From Actinomycetota bacterium (GTDB taxonomy: Bacteria; Actinomycetota; Thermoleophilia; Solirubrobacterales; Solirubrobacteraceae), in the NCBI GenBank assembly GCA_005788585.1, contig SYBY01000095.1, positions 1-5,816 of the forward strand: 5,816 nt of DNA, in the 5' to 3' direction. The translations under genes and the position numbers were made by a program. Positions 1 to 5,657 of the stretch are shown piece by piece. Every line of letters starts with the position of its first letter. The stretch's first letter is position 1. Under the pieces are notes generated by a model. The model was not told the DNA's origin. It saw only the letters and a list, made by a program, of their open reading frames with translations, and did not search any database.

Positions 1-330
1 CTCACCGTCGAGGTCGTCCTGCTGCGCGAGGACCACGTGCGCGGGCCCGAGCCGGTGAAGGTCCGCCGGCGCACGAAGGACCCGGGGGAGCGGCGGCTGG
101 TCGACATCCTCGAGCACGTCGAGCTGCGCGGCATCGAGGACGTGCTCGCCGCGCTGCCGCCGCTGCCCGAGGAGCCGTTCAGCACACGGGAGCTGGGCGC
201 GCTGCTCGGCGCTCGGCGGGTGCTCGCGCAGCGCGTCGTCTACTGCCTGCGCCACCTCGAGGTGCTCGAGCCGGCGGGTCGGCGGGCGCGCACCCCGCTG
301 TACCGGGCGGTCGGGTTCGAGCCCTCCTGA
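1..330 (+). CDS. C-terminal part of a hypothetical protein with a winged-helix-like end (5' truncated by window)
   Basis: The reading frame is open from base 1 and ends at TGA 328-330, so 109 residues are visible and the true start lies outside the window. A GTG at 37 could act as a start, but the frame continues upstream with ordinary coding character (LTVEVVLLREDH), so I treat it as internal. The visible part opens with a beta-strand-like stretch, then a basic segment (KVRRRTKD), then an alternating helical region. The last 50 residues read PFSTRELGALLGARRVLAQRVVYCLRHLEVLEPAG followed by TPLYRAV. That is the pattern of a winged helix: helix, recognition-like helix, then a two-strand wing. 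It may therefore bind DNA or mediate protein contacts. I do not recognise the full family. The next gene follows after 79 bases with its own RBS, so co-transcription is possible but not evident. Confidence 0.75.
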   Translation, partial: LTVEVVLLREDHVRGPEPVKVRRRTKDPGERRLVDILEHVELRGIEDVLAALPPLPEEPFSTRELGALLGARRVLAQRVVYCLRHLEVLEPAGRRARTPLYRAVGFEPS

Positions 331-409
331 GAAGTTTCGAATTGCGGACAGATCCTGGCCGCGAGCCGCGGGAGACTACGCGCATCGACCACTCGAGAGG
401 AGCCGCACG

Positions 410-781
410 ATGGACCTCAAGCTGGAGCTGATCGCCGTCCCCGTCACCGACACCGACCGCGCGAAGGCCTTCTATACCGAGCAGCTCGGCTTCACCGCCG
501 ATCACGACCACCGCGTGGCGGAGAACCTCCGGTTCGTCCAGTGCACACCGCCCGGCTCGGCTTGCTCGATCGCGTTCGGCGAGGGCGTCGCCGAGACGGA
601 GCCGGGCTCGCTGCGCGGCCTGCAGATGGTCGTCGAGGACGCGGACGCGGCCCACGCGCTGCTGTCGTCCCGCGGGGTCGAGGTCAGTGACGTCCAGGAC
701 TTCCCCTGGGGCCGCTTCGTCTTCTTCTCCGACCCCGACGGCAACGGGTGGGCGCTGCAGCAGCTCACCGCACGCGCTTGA
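410..781 (+). CDS. VOC family protein (glyoxalase / bleomycin-resistance / dioxygenase fold)
   Basis: This encodes 123 residues, the usual size of a single-domain vicinal-oxygen-chelate protein built from two beta-alpha-beta-beta-beta modules. Module one begins at residues 5-14 ([10 protein letters not shown]), followed by the classic helix [12 protein letters not shown] (18-29). Module two contains [19 protein letters not shown] (71-89) and ends with the family hallmark [14 protein letters not shown] (105-118). The metal-ligand glutamate often found near the end of the last strand is replaced by Gln (Q117/Q118), and the first-strand ligand position shows no His. A classical glyoxalase I role is therefore unlikely. 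Members of the fold bind drugs, isomerise or cleave small molecules; the substrate here cannot be read. The ATG at 410 is fixed by GAGAGGAG at 395-402, seven bases upstream. The gene lies 109 bases before an ABC exporter operon on the same strand. Confidence 0.92.
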   Translation: MDLKLELIAVPVTDTDRAKAFYTEQLGFTADHDHRVAENLRFVQCTPPGSACSIAFGEGVAETEPGSLRGLQMVVEDADAAHALLSSRGVEVSDVQDFPWGRFVFFSDPDGNGWALQQLTARA

Positions 782-801
782 CTTCAAGCACGGTCGAAGT
801 C
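780..801. repeat. 6-bp inverted repeat overlapping the end of the VOC gene
   Basis: GACTTC at 780-785 and GAAGTC at 796-801 are perfect inverted copies separated by 10 bases, and the left arm overlaps the TGA stop of the VOC gene. It could be a weak hairpin or an operator for the downstream exporter operon. There is no U-rich tail, and six base pairs is short enough to arise by chance. Confidence 0.25.
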
Positions 802-890
802 CCACCATCCCACGGACGGGCGCCGATGAGTTTCCACGCTCCCGGCGGTCCTACCCCCAGACACCCCCGACCCGAAGCGGATCTGACGAT

Positions 891-1856
891 ATGAGCTCAC
901 CCCTCGCGATAGAGACCGAAGGCCTGGTGAAGGTCTTCGGCGACACGCGCGCCGTCGACGGCGTGGACCTCGCCGTGCCCGCCGGCGCCGTGTACGGCGT
1001 CCTTGGCCCCAACGGCGCAGGCAAGACCACGACCATCAAGATGCTCGCGACGCTGCTGCGCCCCGACGGCGGCAGCGCGCGGGTCCTCGGCCACGACATC
1101 GTGCGCGACGCCGACGAGGTGCGCCGCCACATCAGCCTCACCGGTCAGCTGGCCTCGGTCGACGAGGACATCACCGGCCGGGAGAACCTCTACCTCCTCG
1201 GCCGCCTGCTCGGCTACTCGCGCTCCCAGGCGAAGGACCGCGCCGACGAGCTGCTGCACGCCTTCGGGCTCGACGACGCGGCGACCCGGCTGGCGAAGAA
1301 CTACTCCGGCGGCATGCGCCGGCGCCTCGACATCGCCGCGAGCATCGTCGTGACGCCCGAGCTGCTGTTCCTCGACGAGCCCACGACCGGCCTGGACCCG
1401 CGCTCGCGCAACCAGGTCTGGGAGATCGTGCGCGCGCTCGTCGGCCAGGGCACGACCGTCCTGCTGTGCACGCAGTACCTCGACGAGGCCGACCAGCTCG
1501 CAGGGCGTATCGCCGTCATCGACCACGGCAGGGTCATCGCCGAAGGCACGTCGGCCGAGCTCAAGGCGCAGGTCGCCCAGAGCACCCTGCACGTCCGGCT
1601 GCTCGACCCCGACCAGCGCGGCGAGGCCGAGCGCCTGCTCACCCGCGTGCTGGGTGAGCCCGCGCATCCCGACACCGACCCGTCCGGCGTGTCGGTCGCG
1701 GTCTCGAGCCCCGACAAGGCCGCCGAGGCGATCGGCGAGCTGGCGCAGGCCGGTCTTCCCGTGGCCGGCTTCTCGCTCGGGCAACCGAGCCTGGACGAGG
1801 TCTTCCTCGCCCTCACCGGACATCCCGCCGACGCGGAGGAGGAGACCGTCGCATGA
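891..1856 (+). CDS. DrrA-family (daunorubicin-resistance type) ABC transporter ATP-binding protein
   Basis: This 321-residue cytoplasmic ATPase would power the exporter whose membrane part is encoded next. All nucleotide-binding motifs are present: Walker A GPNGAGKT (39-46), Q-loop Q86 in [11 protein letters not shown], signature YSGGM (138-142), Walker B LLFLDEP (158-164) and D-loop GLD (167-169). The switch position carries Gln195 (TQYLDEAD) where most ABC ATPases have His, a known trait of the DrrA group. The roughly 100-residue C-terminal extension ends in [11 protein letters not shown] (301-311), the DrrA-type tail motif. Domain order and length fit DrrA-like proteins well. The ATG at 891 is the only credible start after the VOC stop: the frame stays open upstream but has no ATG/GTG/TTG there, and the protein begins directly with the usual first strand ([11 protein letters not shown]). 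No clear RBS precedes it. Its stop overlaps the permease start (ATGA). Substrate unknown; drug, lipid or glycolipid export are all possible. Confidence 0.95.
   Translation: MSSPLAIETEGLVKVFGDTRAVDGVDLAVPAGAVYGVLGPNGAGKTTTIKMLATLLRPDGGSARVLGHDIVRDADEVRRHISLTGQLASVDEDITGRENLYLLGRLLGYSRSQAKDRADELLHAFGLDDAATRLAKNYSGGMRRRLDIAASIVVTPELLFLDEPTTGLDPRSRNQVWEIVRALVGQGTTVLLCTQYLDEADQLAGRIAVIDHGRVIAEGTSAELKAQVAQSTLHVRLLDPDQRGEAERLLTRVLGEPAHPDTDPSGVSVAVSSPDKAAEAIGELAQAGLPVAGFSLGQPSLDEVFLALTGHPADAEEETVA
1835..1844 (+). promoter_or_regulatory. Strong ribosome binding site for the ABC permease
   Basis: GGAGGAGGAG lies inside the end of the ATPase gene, eight bases before the ATG at 1853. It fixes the permease start and, together with the ATGA overlap, supports coupled translation of the two subunits. 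Confidence 0.8.
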
Positions 1857-2722
1857 GTACCTCACCGACCACCACCGCCCCTTCGGTTAACGGCGACGGC
1901 CCGCTGACGGCCGACCACCAGCAGGCGATCCACGCCGCGCTCGTGTCCGGGACCCGCCCGCCACGCGCGAGCGCGCTGACCGCATGCCGCATGTTCGCCT
2001 GGCGGGCGATCGTGAAGATCAAGCACGTCCCCGAGCAGCTGCTCGACGTGACGATCACGCCGGTGCTGTTCCTCGTGATGTTCGTCTACCTGTTCGGCGG
2101 CGCCGTCTCGGGCTCGACGCAGGAGTACCTGCAGTTCCTCCTGCCCGGCATCCTCGTCCAGGCCGTGCTGTTCACGACGGTCTACTCCGGCATGTCGCTG
2201 AACACGGACATGACCCGCGGTGTCGTCGACCGGTTCCGCTCGCTGCCGGTGTGGTCGCCCGCGCCCCTGGTGGGCGCGGCGCTCGGCGACATCGTCCGCT
2301 ACGTCGCGGCCGCGACCGTCACGGTCGTGCTGGGGCTCATCCTCGGGTTCGACGCCGGCGGCGGCGTGCTCGGCATCCTCGGGGCGATCGGCCTCGTGGC
2401 GCTGTTCGCGTTCGGGCTGGCGTGGGGCTTCACGACGCTCGGGCTGATCATGCGTTCGCCGAACGCGGTGATGAACACCGGGTTCATGGGCCTGTTCCCG
2501 CTGATCTTCCTGAGCAACATCTTCGTGGAGCCATCGACCCTCCCCTCGGCGCTGGAGTGGTTCGTGGGTGTCAACCCGATCTCGCACCTCGTCGATGCCT
2601 CGCGCGGGCTCATGTACGGCGAGGCGGTCGCCGGCGACATCCTGCTCGTCCTCGCCGAGGCCGCGGTGCTCACGGCGGTCTTCGTTCCGGTCACGACGAA
2701 GCTCTACCGCTCGCGCAGCTGA
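1853..2722 (+). CDS. DrrB-family ABC-2 type transporter permease
   Basis: This 289-residue membrane protein is the partner of the ATPase just upstream and would form the transport path, probably as a dimer. After a polar N-terminal tail of about 65 residues, hydrophobic segments fall at roughly 68-84, 94-114, 148-166, 172-198, 208-226 and 260-282, giving the six spans typical of ABC-2 permeases. Between spans two and three lies the family motif [13 protein letters not shown] (123-135) followed by GAALGD, the coupling region expected to contact the ATPase. [14 protein letters not shown] (241-254) before the last span matches the conserved DrrB/ABC-2 signature. The start is fixed by ATGA overlap and the GGAGGAGGAG RBS. 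The short basic tail (TKLYRSRS) should be cytoplasmic. The N-terminal tail is longer and more Thr/Pro-rich at its very start than the membrane core needs. The operon ends here: an 11-bp hairpin begins eight bases after the stop. The transported compound is unknown. Confidence 0.94.
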   Translation: MSTSPTTTAPSVNGDGPLTADHQQAIHAALVSGTRPPRASALTACRMFAWRAIVKIKHVPEQLLDVTITPVLFLVMFVYLFGGAVSGSTQEYLQFLLPGILVQAVLFTTVYSGMSLNTDMTRGVVDRFRSLPVWSPAPLVGAALGDIVRYVAAATVTVVLGLILGFDAGGGVLGILGAIGLVALFAFGLAWGFTTLGLIMRSPNAVMNTGFMGLFPLIFLSNIFVEPSTLPSALEWFVGVNPISHLVDASRGLMYGEAVAGDILLVLAEAAVLTAVFVPVTTKLYRSRS

Positions 2723-2730
2723 CCCGGATC

Positions 2731-2756
2731 GCTGGGCGGGGAACACCCCGCTCAGC
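2731..2756 (+). terminator. Candidate hairpin terminator after the ABC exporter operon
   Basis: GCTGGGCGGGG (2731-2741) pairs with CCCCGCTCAGC (2746-2756) over 11 base pairs with one G-U wobble, closing on an AACA tetraloop. It starts eight bases after the permease stop. No U-tract follows (GGCCGTAGTTC), so it is either a U-less hairpin terminator, as often proposed in high-GC actinobacteria, or an mRNA 3'-end stabiliser. Confidence 0.6.
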
Positions 2757-2773
2757 GGCCGTAGTTCATGCGG

Positions 2774-2802
2774 TTGGTGTGGTGTACGAGTCGGCGTAGC
2801 GT
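2774..2802 (+). promoter_or_regulatory. Candidate sigma-70-type promoter for the secreted-protein gene (leaderless arrangement)
   Basis: TTGGTG (2774-2779) and TAGCGT (2797-2802) are separated by exactly 17 bases. The -10 fits the TANNNT form and the -35 keeps TTG. The expected transcription start, about seven bases after the -10, falls on or next to the A of the ATG at 2810, and there is no ribosome binding site. Together this suggests a leaderless mRNA, a common mode in actinobacteria. The individual hexamers are imperfect. Confidence 0.45.
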
Positions 2803-2809
2803 CGGACAG

Positions 2810-4294
2810 ATGCTCCCCTCCCGTCTCGCGCACCCCGCCGTCGCGCTCGCGACGGTCGCCGTCTCCGTCTCCGTCGCGGCACCCGCGGCGGCGGCACCAC
2901 CCTGGTCGGCCCCGCAGGTCGTCGCCGGCGGGTACCTGGCCCAGTGGGCGCCCCTCAACGGCGGCGGCCTGGCCTTCCGGCCGGCCGACGCCCACCTCGG
3001 GTTCACGCCCGGCGGTGTCGGCTTCGCCGTGCTCGGCCGCAGCGCGGGCGGCCTGGGCTACGCCAGGTTCTCCGGCGCGCGCGCCGCGTTCGGGACGGTG
3101 ACCGGGTCGACGTTCCGCAGCGTCACGCCGCGTGAGATGGCCCTCTTCGGCCGTTCCGGCGTCGTCCTCGCCGGGCCTGCGGACGGCCCCTCAGACCGCA
3201 AGGCGGAACGGACCGGCCTGCCACTCGACGTGGCCGTCACGCGCGGCAACGTCACGGGCGCCTTCTCCACGCGCCAGGTGCTGGCACGCGGCTTCCTCGC
3301 CAAGCCCGGGACGCTCGCGGACTCCCGGGCGGCCGTCGTGACCGCGCTGGCCTCCAACGCCGGCGGCGACGTCGCCGTGGCCGTCAGCGTCCCGGTCGTC
3401 GGCCGGACCCGCGTGGTGGGCTACCGCTCGCGCCTGTTCATCCGGCGCCGGACGAGCGGGCTCTTCAAGCGCGTCATGGACTTCGGCACCCAGACCGTCG
3501 GCAGCAGTCCGGTCGCGCTCGCCGTCAGCGGCCCGGGCGACGTGCTCGTCGCGTGGGATGACCGCACGGCGGTCCGTGCCCGCATGGTCTCGTCCCGCGG
3601 CACGATCGGCGCCGAGCAGCGCCTGGGTACCGGCGGCTCGGCGTACCTCGGAAGCGCGAACCCCCGGATCACCGCGGCGATCGACGGCACCCGCCGGATG
3701 CTCGTCGCGTGGATCGCGCAGCGCGTCGGCGAGGGGAACTTCGCGGGCAGCCCCGGCCTGGTGGCTCTGAGCACGGCGGCTCCGGGGAAGCCGTTCGGCA
3801 GGCAGCAGACACTCGAGCGCAATCTGCCCAAGGGCGGCGACCGCGCGATCCTGGGCGACGCCGTGCAGGCCGCGATCGTCCGCGACCGCGGGATCGTCGC
3901 GTGGACCGGCGCCGACACCAACCGGCTCGTCGTGCGGACCGCCGACGTGACTTCCGGGCGGGCAGGCGCGCCGCGCGTGCTCTCCGCGGCGGGGGCGTCA
4001 TCCCGCCTGCAGGGGCTGGTCGTCGGGCCGCGCGGAGGAGCGGCGATCGTCTGGGTGACGGAGTCCGGCGAGCGCGGCCACTACGCCTCGGCACGGGCCG
4101 CCGGCGCATCGTCCTGGGGCCCGACCGAGACCATCACGACGGCGGGTGACACCGCCGCCCTCCAGGAGGCCCGCGTGGCCGTCAGTCCGGTCTCCGGTGA
4201 CGTGGTCACGCTCATCGGCGACCCCACGCCGGTGGGCACCCAGCCGGCGGCCGGACCGATCCCCGTCCGCTCGAGCGTCCGGTCCGCGCCCTGA
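2810..4294 (+). CDS. Secreted repeat protein, probably beta-propeller-like; function unknown
   Basis: This encodes 494 residues from ATG 2810. Residues 1-29 form a signal peptide: short n-region with Arg5, hydrophobic Ala/Val core, and an AAAA cleavage region just before PPWSAPQVV. The mature protein is rich in Ala, Gly, Val and Arg and contains no cysteine. From about residue 180 loosely repeated units of 45-60 residues appear, each a strand ending in -VAW or similar and followed by a charged turn and a second strand: GDVLVAWDD (243-251), RMLVAWIAQ (296-304), RGIVAWTGAD (360-369), GAAIVWVTESGE (410-421) and GDVVTLIGD (463-471). Units often close with a -QRL/-QTL/-RVLS type strand. This resembles sialidase/BNR-like propeller blades, but the Asp-box motif is not clear and no catalytic residues can be assigned. 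An in-frame ATG at 2768 would add 14 residues (MRLVWCTSRRSVGQ) ahead of the signal peptide; the promoter-like site and the cleaner signal peptide favour 2810. It may act as a cell-surface or extracellular binding protein. Confidence 0.82.
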   Translation: MLPSRLAHPAVALATVAVSVSVAAPAAAAPPWSAPQVVAGGYLAQWAPLNGGGLAFRPADAHLGFTPGGVGFAVLGRSAGGLGYARFSGARAAFGTVTGSTFRSVTPREMALFGRSGVVLAGPADGPSDRKAERTGLPLDVAVTRGNVTGAFSTRQVLARGFLAKPGTLADSRAAVVTALASNAGGDVAVAVSVPVVGRTRVVGYRSRLFIRRRTSGLFKRVMDFGTQTVGSSPVALAVSGPGDVLVAWDDRTAVRARMVSSRGTIGAEQRLGTGGSAYLGSANPRITAAIDGTRRMLVAWIAQRVGEGNFAGSPGLVALSTAAPGKPFGRQQTLERNLPKGGDRAILGDAVQAAIVRDRGIVAWTGADTNRLVVRTADVTSGRAGAPRVLSAAGASSRLQGLVVGPRGGAAIVWVTESGERGHYASARAAGASSWGPTETITTAGDTAALQEARVAVSPVSGDVVTLIGDPTPVGTQPAAGPIPVRSSVRSAP

Positions 4295-4296
4295 GG

Positions 4297-4761
4297 TCAG
4301 GCGCCGCCGGCGAAGCCGTGCTGGCGCCACGCCTCGTAGACGGCGATCGACGCGGCGTTCGTGATGTTCAGCGAACGCCGCCCGGCGAGCATCGGGATGC
4401 GCACCGCGGCGGTGATGTTGGGATCGGCAAGGACGCTGTCGGGCAGGCCGTCGGGCTCCGGGCCGAAGAGGAGCACGTCGTCGTCCTCGTAGGCGACGTC
4501 GGTGTACCGGACCGTCGCGTGGGAGCTGAACGCGTACACGCGTGCCGGCAGCAACGCGTCCCAGGCCGCCTGGAGGTTGGGGTGGACCGTCACCACGGCG
4601 AGGTCGTGGTAGTCCAGGCCCGCCCGGCGGAGGTTCGCGTCGCTGAAATCGAAGCCCAGCGGTTCGACCAGGTGCAGCGGTGCGCCGGTCACCGCGGACA
4701 GCCGGATGGCGTTCCCGGTGTTGGGCGGAATGCGCGGTTCGTAGAACATGATGCGGGGCAC
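4297..4761 (-). CDS. trmL: tRNA (cytidine/uridine(34)-2'-O)-methyltransferase TrmL, SPOUT family
   Basis: TrmL uses S-adenosylmethionine to methylate the ribose 2'-OH of the wobble nucleotide (C34 or cmnm5U34) in tRNA-Leu isoacceptors, in the cytoplasm; the Escherichia coli protein works as a dimer. The 154-residue product aligns by eye along its whole length with E. coli TrmL (157 residues). Shared blocks are MFYEPRIPPNTGNAIRL (5-21), LRRAGLDYHD (44-53), the cofactor-site motif FGPEPDGLP (99-107), and the trefoil-knot motif IPMLAGRRSLNITNA (122-136) with VYEAWRQ (141-147). The usual FGPET.GLP has Pro and Asp in place of Thr and the next residue. The start is GTG at 4761: it lines up with the first residue of the E. 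coli protein, and AGGA lies about ten bases upstream. The ATG four codons later would cut the first strand. The gene converges on the secreted-protein gene with two bases between stops and is divergent from the small-gene cluster, with 86 bases between starts. Confidence 0.95.
   Translation of the reverse strand: MPRIMFYEPRIPPNTGNAIRLSAVTGAPLHLVEPLGFDFSDANLRRAGLDYHDLAVVTVHPNLQAAWDALLPARVYAFSSHATVRYTDVAYEDDDVLLFGPEPDGLPDSVLADPNITAAVRIPMLAGRRSLNITNAASIAVYEAWRQHGFAGGA
4300..4328 (+). terminator. Possible hairpin between the convergent genes, inside the 3' end of trmL
   Basis: GGCGCC at 4300-4305 and 4323-4328 can pair (6 bp). Inside them CGGC (4308-4311) pairs with GCCG (4315-4318) around a GAA triloop, with an internal loop between the two stems. 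It begins six bases after the stop of the secreted-protein gene, so it could end that transcript. It lies within the last ten or so codons of trmL, so it cannot end trmL cleanly. There is no U-tract, and such pairing is easy to find in GC-rich DNA. Confidence 0.25.
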
Positions 4762-4835
4762 GGGCGCCAGATCCTCGCACCGCCGGGCGTTCGCGGGACC
4801 TGGAGCGAGTACCCTGGATGCTCAGGGGTTCGAAC

Positions 4836-4842
4836 GAGGGGG
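4836..4842 (+). promoter_or_regulatory. Ribosome binding site fixing the start of the 83-residue gene
   Basis: GAGGGGG ends five bases before the ATG at 4848. An in-frame ATG at 4818 has only a distant GGAG (12-base gap), so 4848 is preferred. An 8-bp palindrome GTTCGAAC (4828-4835) lies directly before this site. Confidence 0.65.
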
Positions 4843-4847
4843 TCGTC

Positions 4848-5099
4848 ATGACCCAGACCAGCAATCCCGCCAGCGGGCCGCGCCCAACCCACGCGCCCGC
4901 TTCCGGTGCAGCACGCACGCCGTCAATCGGCGAGCTCGAAGCGCTTGCCACCCACGCCGATCGCCGTCTGGCGCTCTACCGGCGCCGCATCTACCTCGGA
5001 CGGGGAGAGCCGCGCAACCTGCGCGAGCTCGAGCGCATCGCCGCCGGAGCCACCGCACGCCTGCAGCGTGCCCGCCACGACATGAGGACCGCACGATGA
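4848..5099 (+). CDS. Small hypothetical protein, basic and helical (83 residues)
   Basis: I do not recognise this protein. The first 25 residues are Pro/Ser/Thr/Ala-rich and look disordered. Residues 26-47 (SIGELEALATHADRRLALYRRR) and 58-80 (LRELERIAAGATARLQRARHDMR) look like two amphipathic helices joined by IYLGRGEPRN, suggesting a helical hairpin or short coiled coil. Arginine is very abundant and there are no cysteines or membrane segments. The ATG at 4848 has a good RBS; the in-frame ATG at 4818 would add ten residues. A TACCCT hexamer at 4810-4815 could be a -10 element, but no convincing -35 lies upstream of it. The stop overlaps the next start as ATGA (5096-5099), so the two are probably translated together. 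Codon bias is like the neighbours, which supports a real gene. Function unknown. Confidence 0.72.
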   Translation: MTQTSNPASGPRPTHAPASGAARTPSIGELEALATHADRRLALYRRRIYLGRGEPRNLRELERIAAGATARLQRARHDMRTAR

Positions 5100-5395
5100 C
5101 GTCCGAGCCGGCCACGACCGACACCACGGAGATCGTCGACGACGAGATCCAGACGATCGTCGCCCGTCTCGCGCGGCCGCACCGCAGCGGTGGCCGCGTG
5201 ATCGAACGGGCCGCGATCCTCGCCGAGGGCGCCGACTTCGACGCCGTCATGGCGTGGATCATCGAACGCGGCGGCACGCCCGAGATGGCTGCCCCGCCCA
5301 AGGCCTCCCGCGGGCTGCACGCACCGCGACAGTCCGCCGCGACCGCCGATCCGGTCCCGCTGCGATTCATCCTTCCCGCCGGCGCACTGCGCTAG
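5096..5395 (+). CDS. Small hypothetical protein, acidic N-terminus with helical core (99 residues)
   Basis: I do not recognise this protein. Its start ATG overlaps the TGA of the gene before (ATGA), indicating translational coupling. Residues 1-20 are Thr/Asp/Glu-rich. Residues 16-60 look like two or three helices: DEIQTIVARLARPHRSGG, then VIERAAILAEGADFDAVMAWIIERGG. The core is compact, with the pattern of a small helical domain. Residues 61-85 are Pro/Ala-rich and probably flexible, and the tail ends in a hydrophobic strand-like PLRFILPAGALR (88-99). There is no signal peptide, membrane span or cysteine. The same frame stays open upstream as far as 4748, but that part lies over the preceding gene and reads as low-complexity shadow. 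The next gene follows after 25 bases. Confidence 0.7.
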   Translation: MTSEPATTDTTEIVDDEIQTIVARLARPHRSGGRVIERAAILAEGADFDAVMAWIIERGGTPEMAAPPKASRGLHAPRQSAATADPVPLRFILPAGALR

Positions 5396-5420
5396 CACCC
5401 CCAGGTCAGAGGAGACCACC

Positions 5421-5618
5421 ATGGCGAAGACCCCCGCTGAGCCGCTTCGCGGCGACGATGCATGGCGCGCGGCCAAGGACGCGATCGACAAGCGCAACGA
5501 CGCGGCCCGTGCCCGTGGCGCGAAGGAACGTGACGCGAAGTCGGCACGCGCCCTGGCCGAGGGCCGCGCGATCGCCCGGCGGGAGCTGGCCGACATGCCC
5601 CGTCAGCCCAAGCGCTGA
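5421..5618 (+). CDS. Small highly charged hypothetical protein (65 residues)
   Basis: This short protein is almost all Ala, Arg, Lys, Asp and Glu: 17 Ala, 18 basic and 11 acidic residues. It is therefore strongly basic overall and probably one long helix from about residue 11 to 58. It has no cysteine, no hydrophobic core and no membrane segment. That composition is seen in small nucleic-acid-binding or ribosome-associated proteins, but also in many unassigned proteins, so no role is assigned. The start is well supported by AGAGGAG at 5408-5414, six bases before the ATG. It lies 25 bases after the 99-residue gene and is likely in the same transcript. I see no convincing terminator after it; a weak CCGAC/GTCGG pair (5619-5623 with 5640-5644) has a 16-base loop. 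Confidence 0.7.
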   Translation: MAKTPAEPLRGDDAWRAAKDAIDKRNDAARARGAKERDAKSARALAEGRAIARRELADMPRQPKR

Positions 5619-5657
5619 CCGACGCGCCGCCGCCGGGCTGTCGGCGAGGATGCGCGG

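Noticed and set aside
359..371. CCGCG-AGC-CGCGG hairpin upstream of the VOC gene
   Set aside because: Five base pairs with a three-base loop and no U-tract are expected often in DNA this GC-rich, so I do not call it a terminator.
687..890. N-terminal extension of the ABC ATPase frame back into the VOC gene
   Set aside because: The 68 extra residues are Ser/Pro/Thr-rich shadow of the VOC gene and its downstream gap; DrrA proteins start close to the residue encoded at 891.
897..1865. Minus-strand open frame of 322 codons opposite the ABC ATPase
   Set aside because: Antisense to a gene with every ABC motif intact; the predicted product has no recognisable domain and biased composition.
1862..2995. 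Minus-strand open frame of 377 codons opposite the ABC permease
   Set aside because: It lies antisense to a clearly identified permease, its product is Arg/Glu/His/Asp-rich low complexity, and it runs across the hairpin and the promoter region. It is typical of GC-rich antisense shadows.
4826..4842. GGTTCGAAC resembling a tRNA T-loop
   Set aside because: The flanking bases cannot form the T-stem (AGGGG on one side and GAGGG on the other), and no acceptor or anticodon arms lie upstream.
3998..4951. Minus-strand open frame of 317 codons overlapping trmL and the secreted-protein gene
   Set aside because: It overlaps trmL on the same strand in another frame and its product is Arg/Gly/Pro-rich without domains, whereas trmL matches its family end to end.
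4748..5095. N-terminal extension of the 99-residue protein frame
   Set aside because: This part overlaps the 83-residue gene, has low-complexity Arg/Pro/His composition, and the ATGA at 5096 gives a natural coupled start.
5619..5644. CCGAC/GTCGG inverted pair after the 65-residue gene
   Set aside because: Five base pairs around a 16-base loop with no U-tract is too weak to call a terminator.
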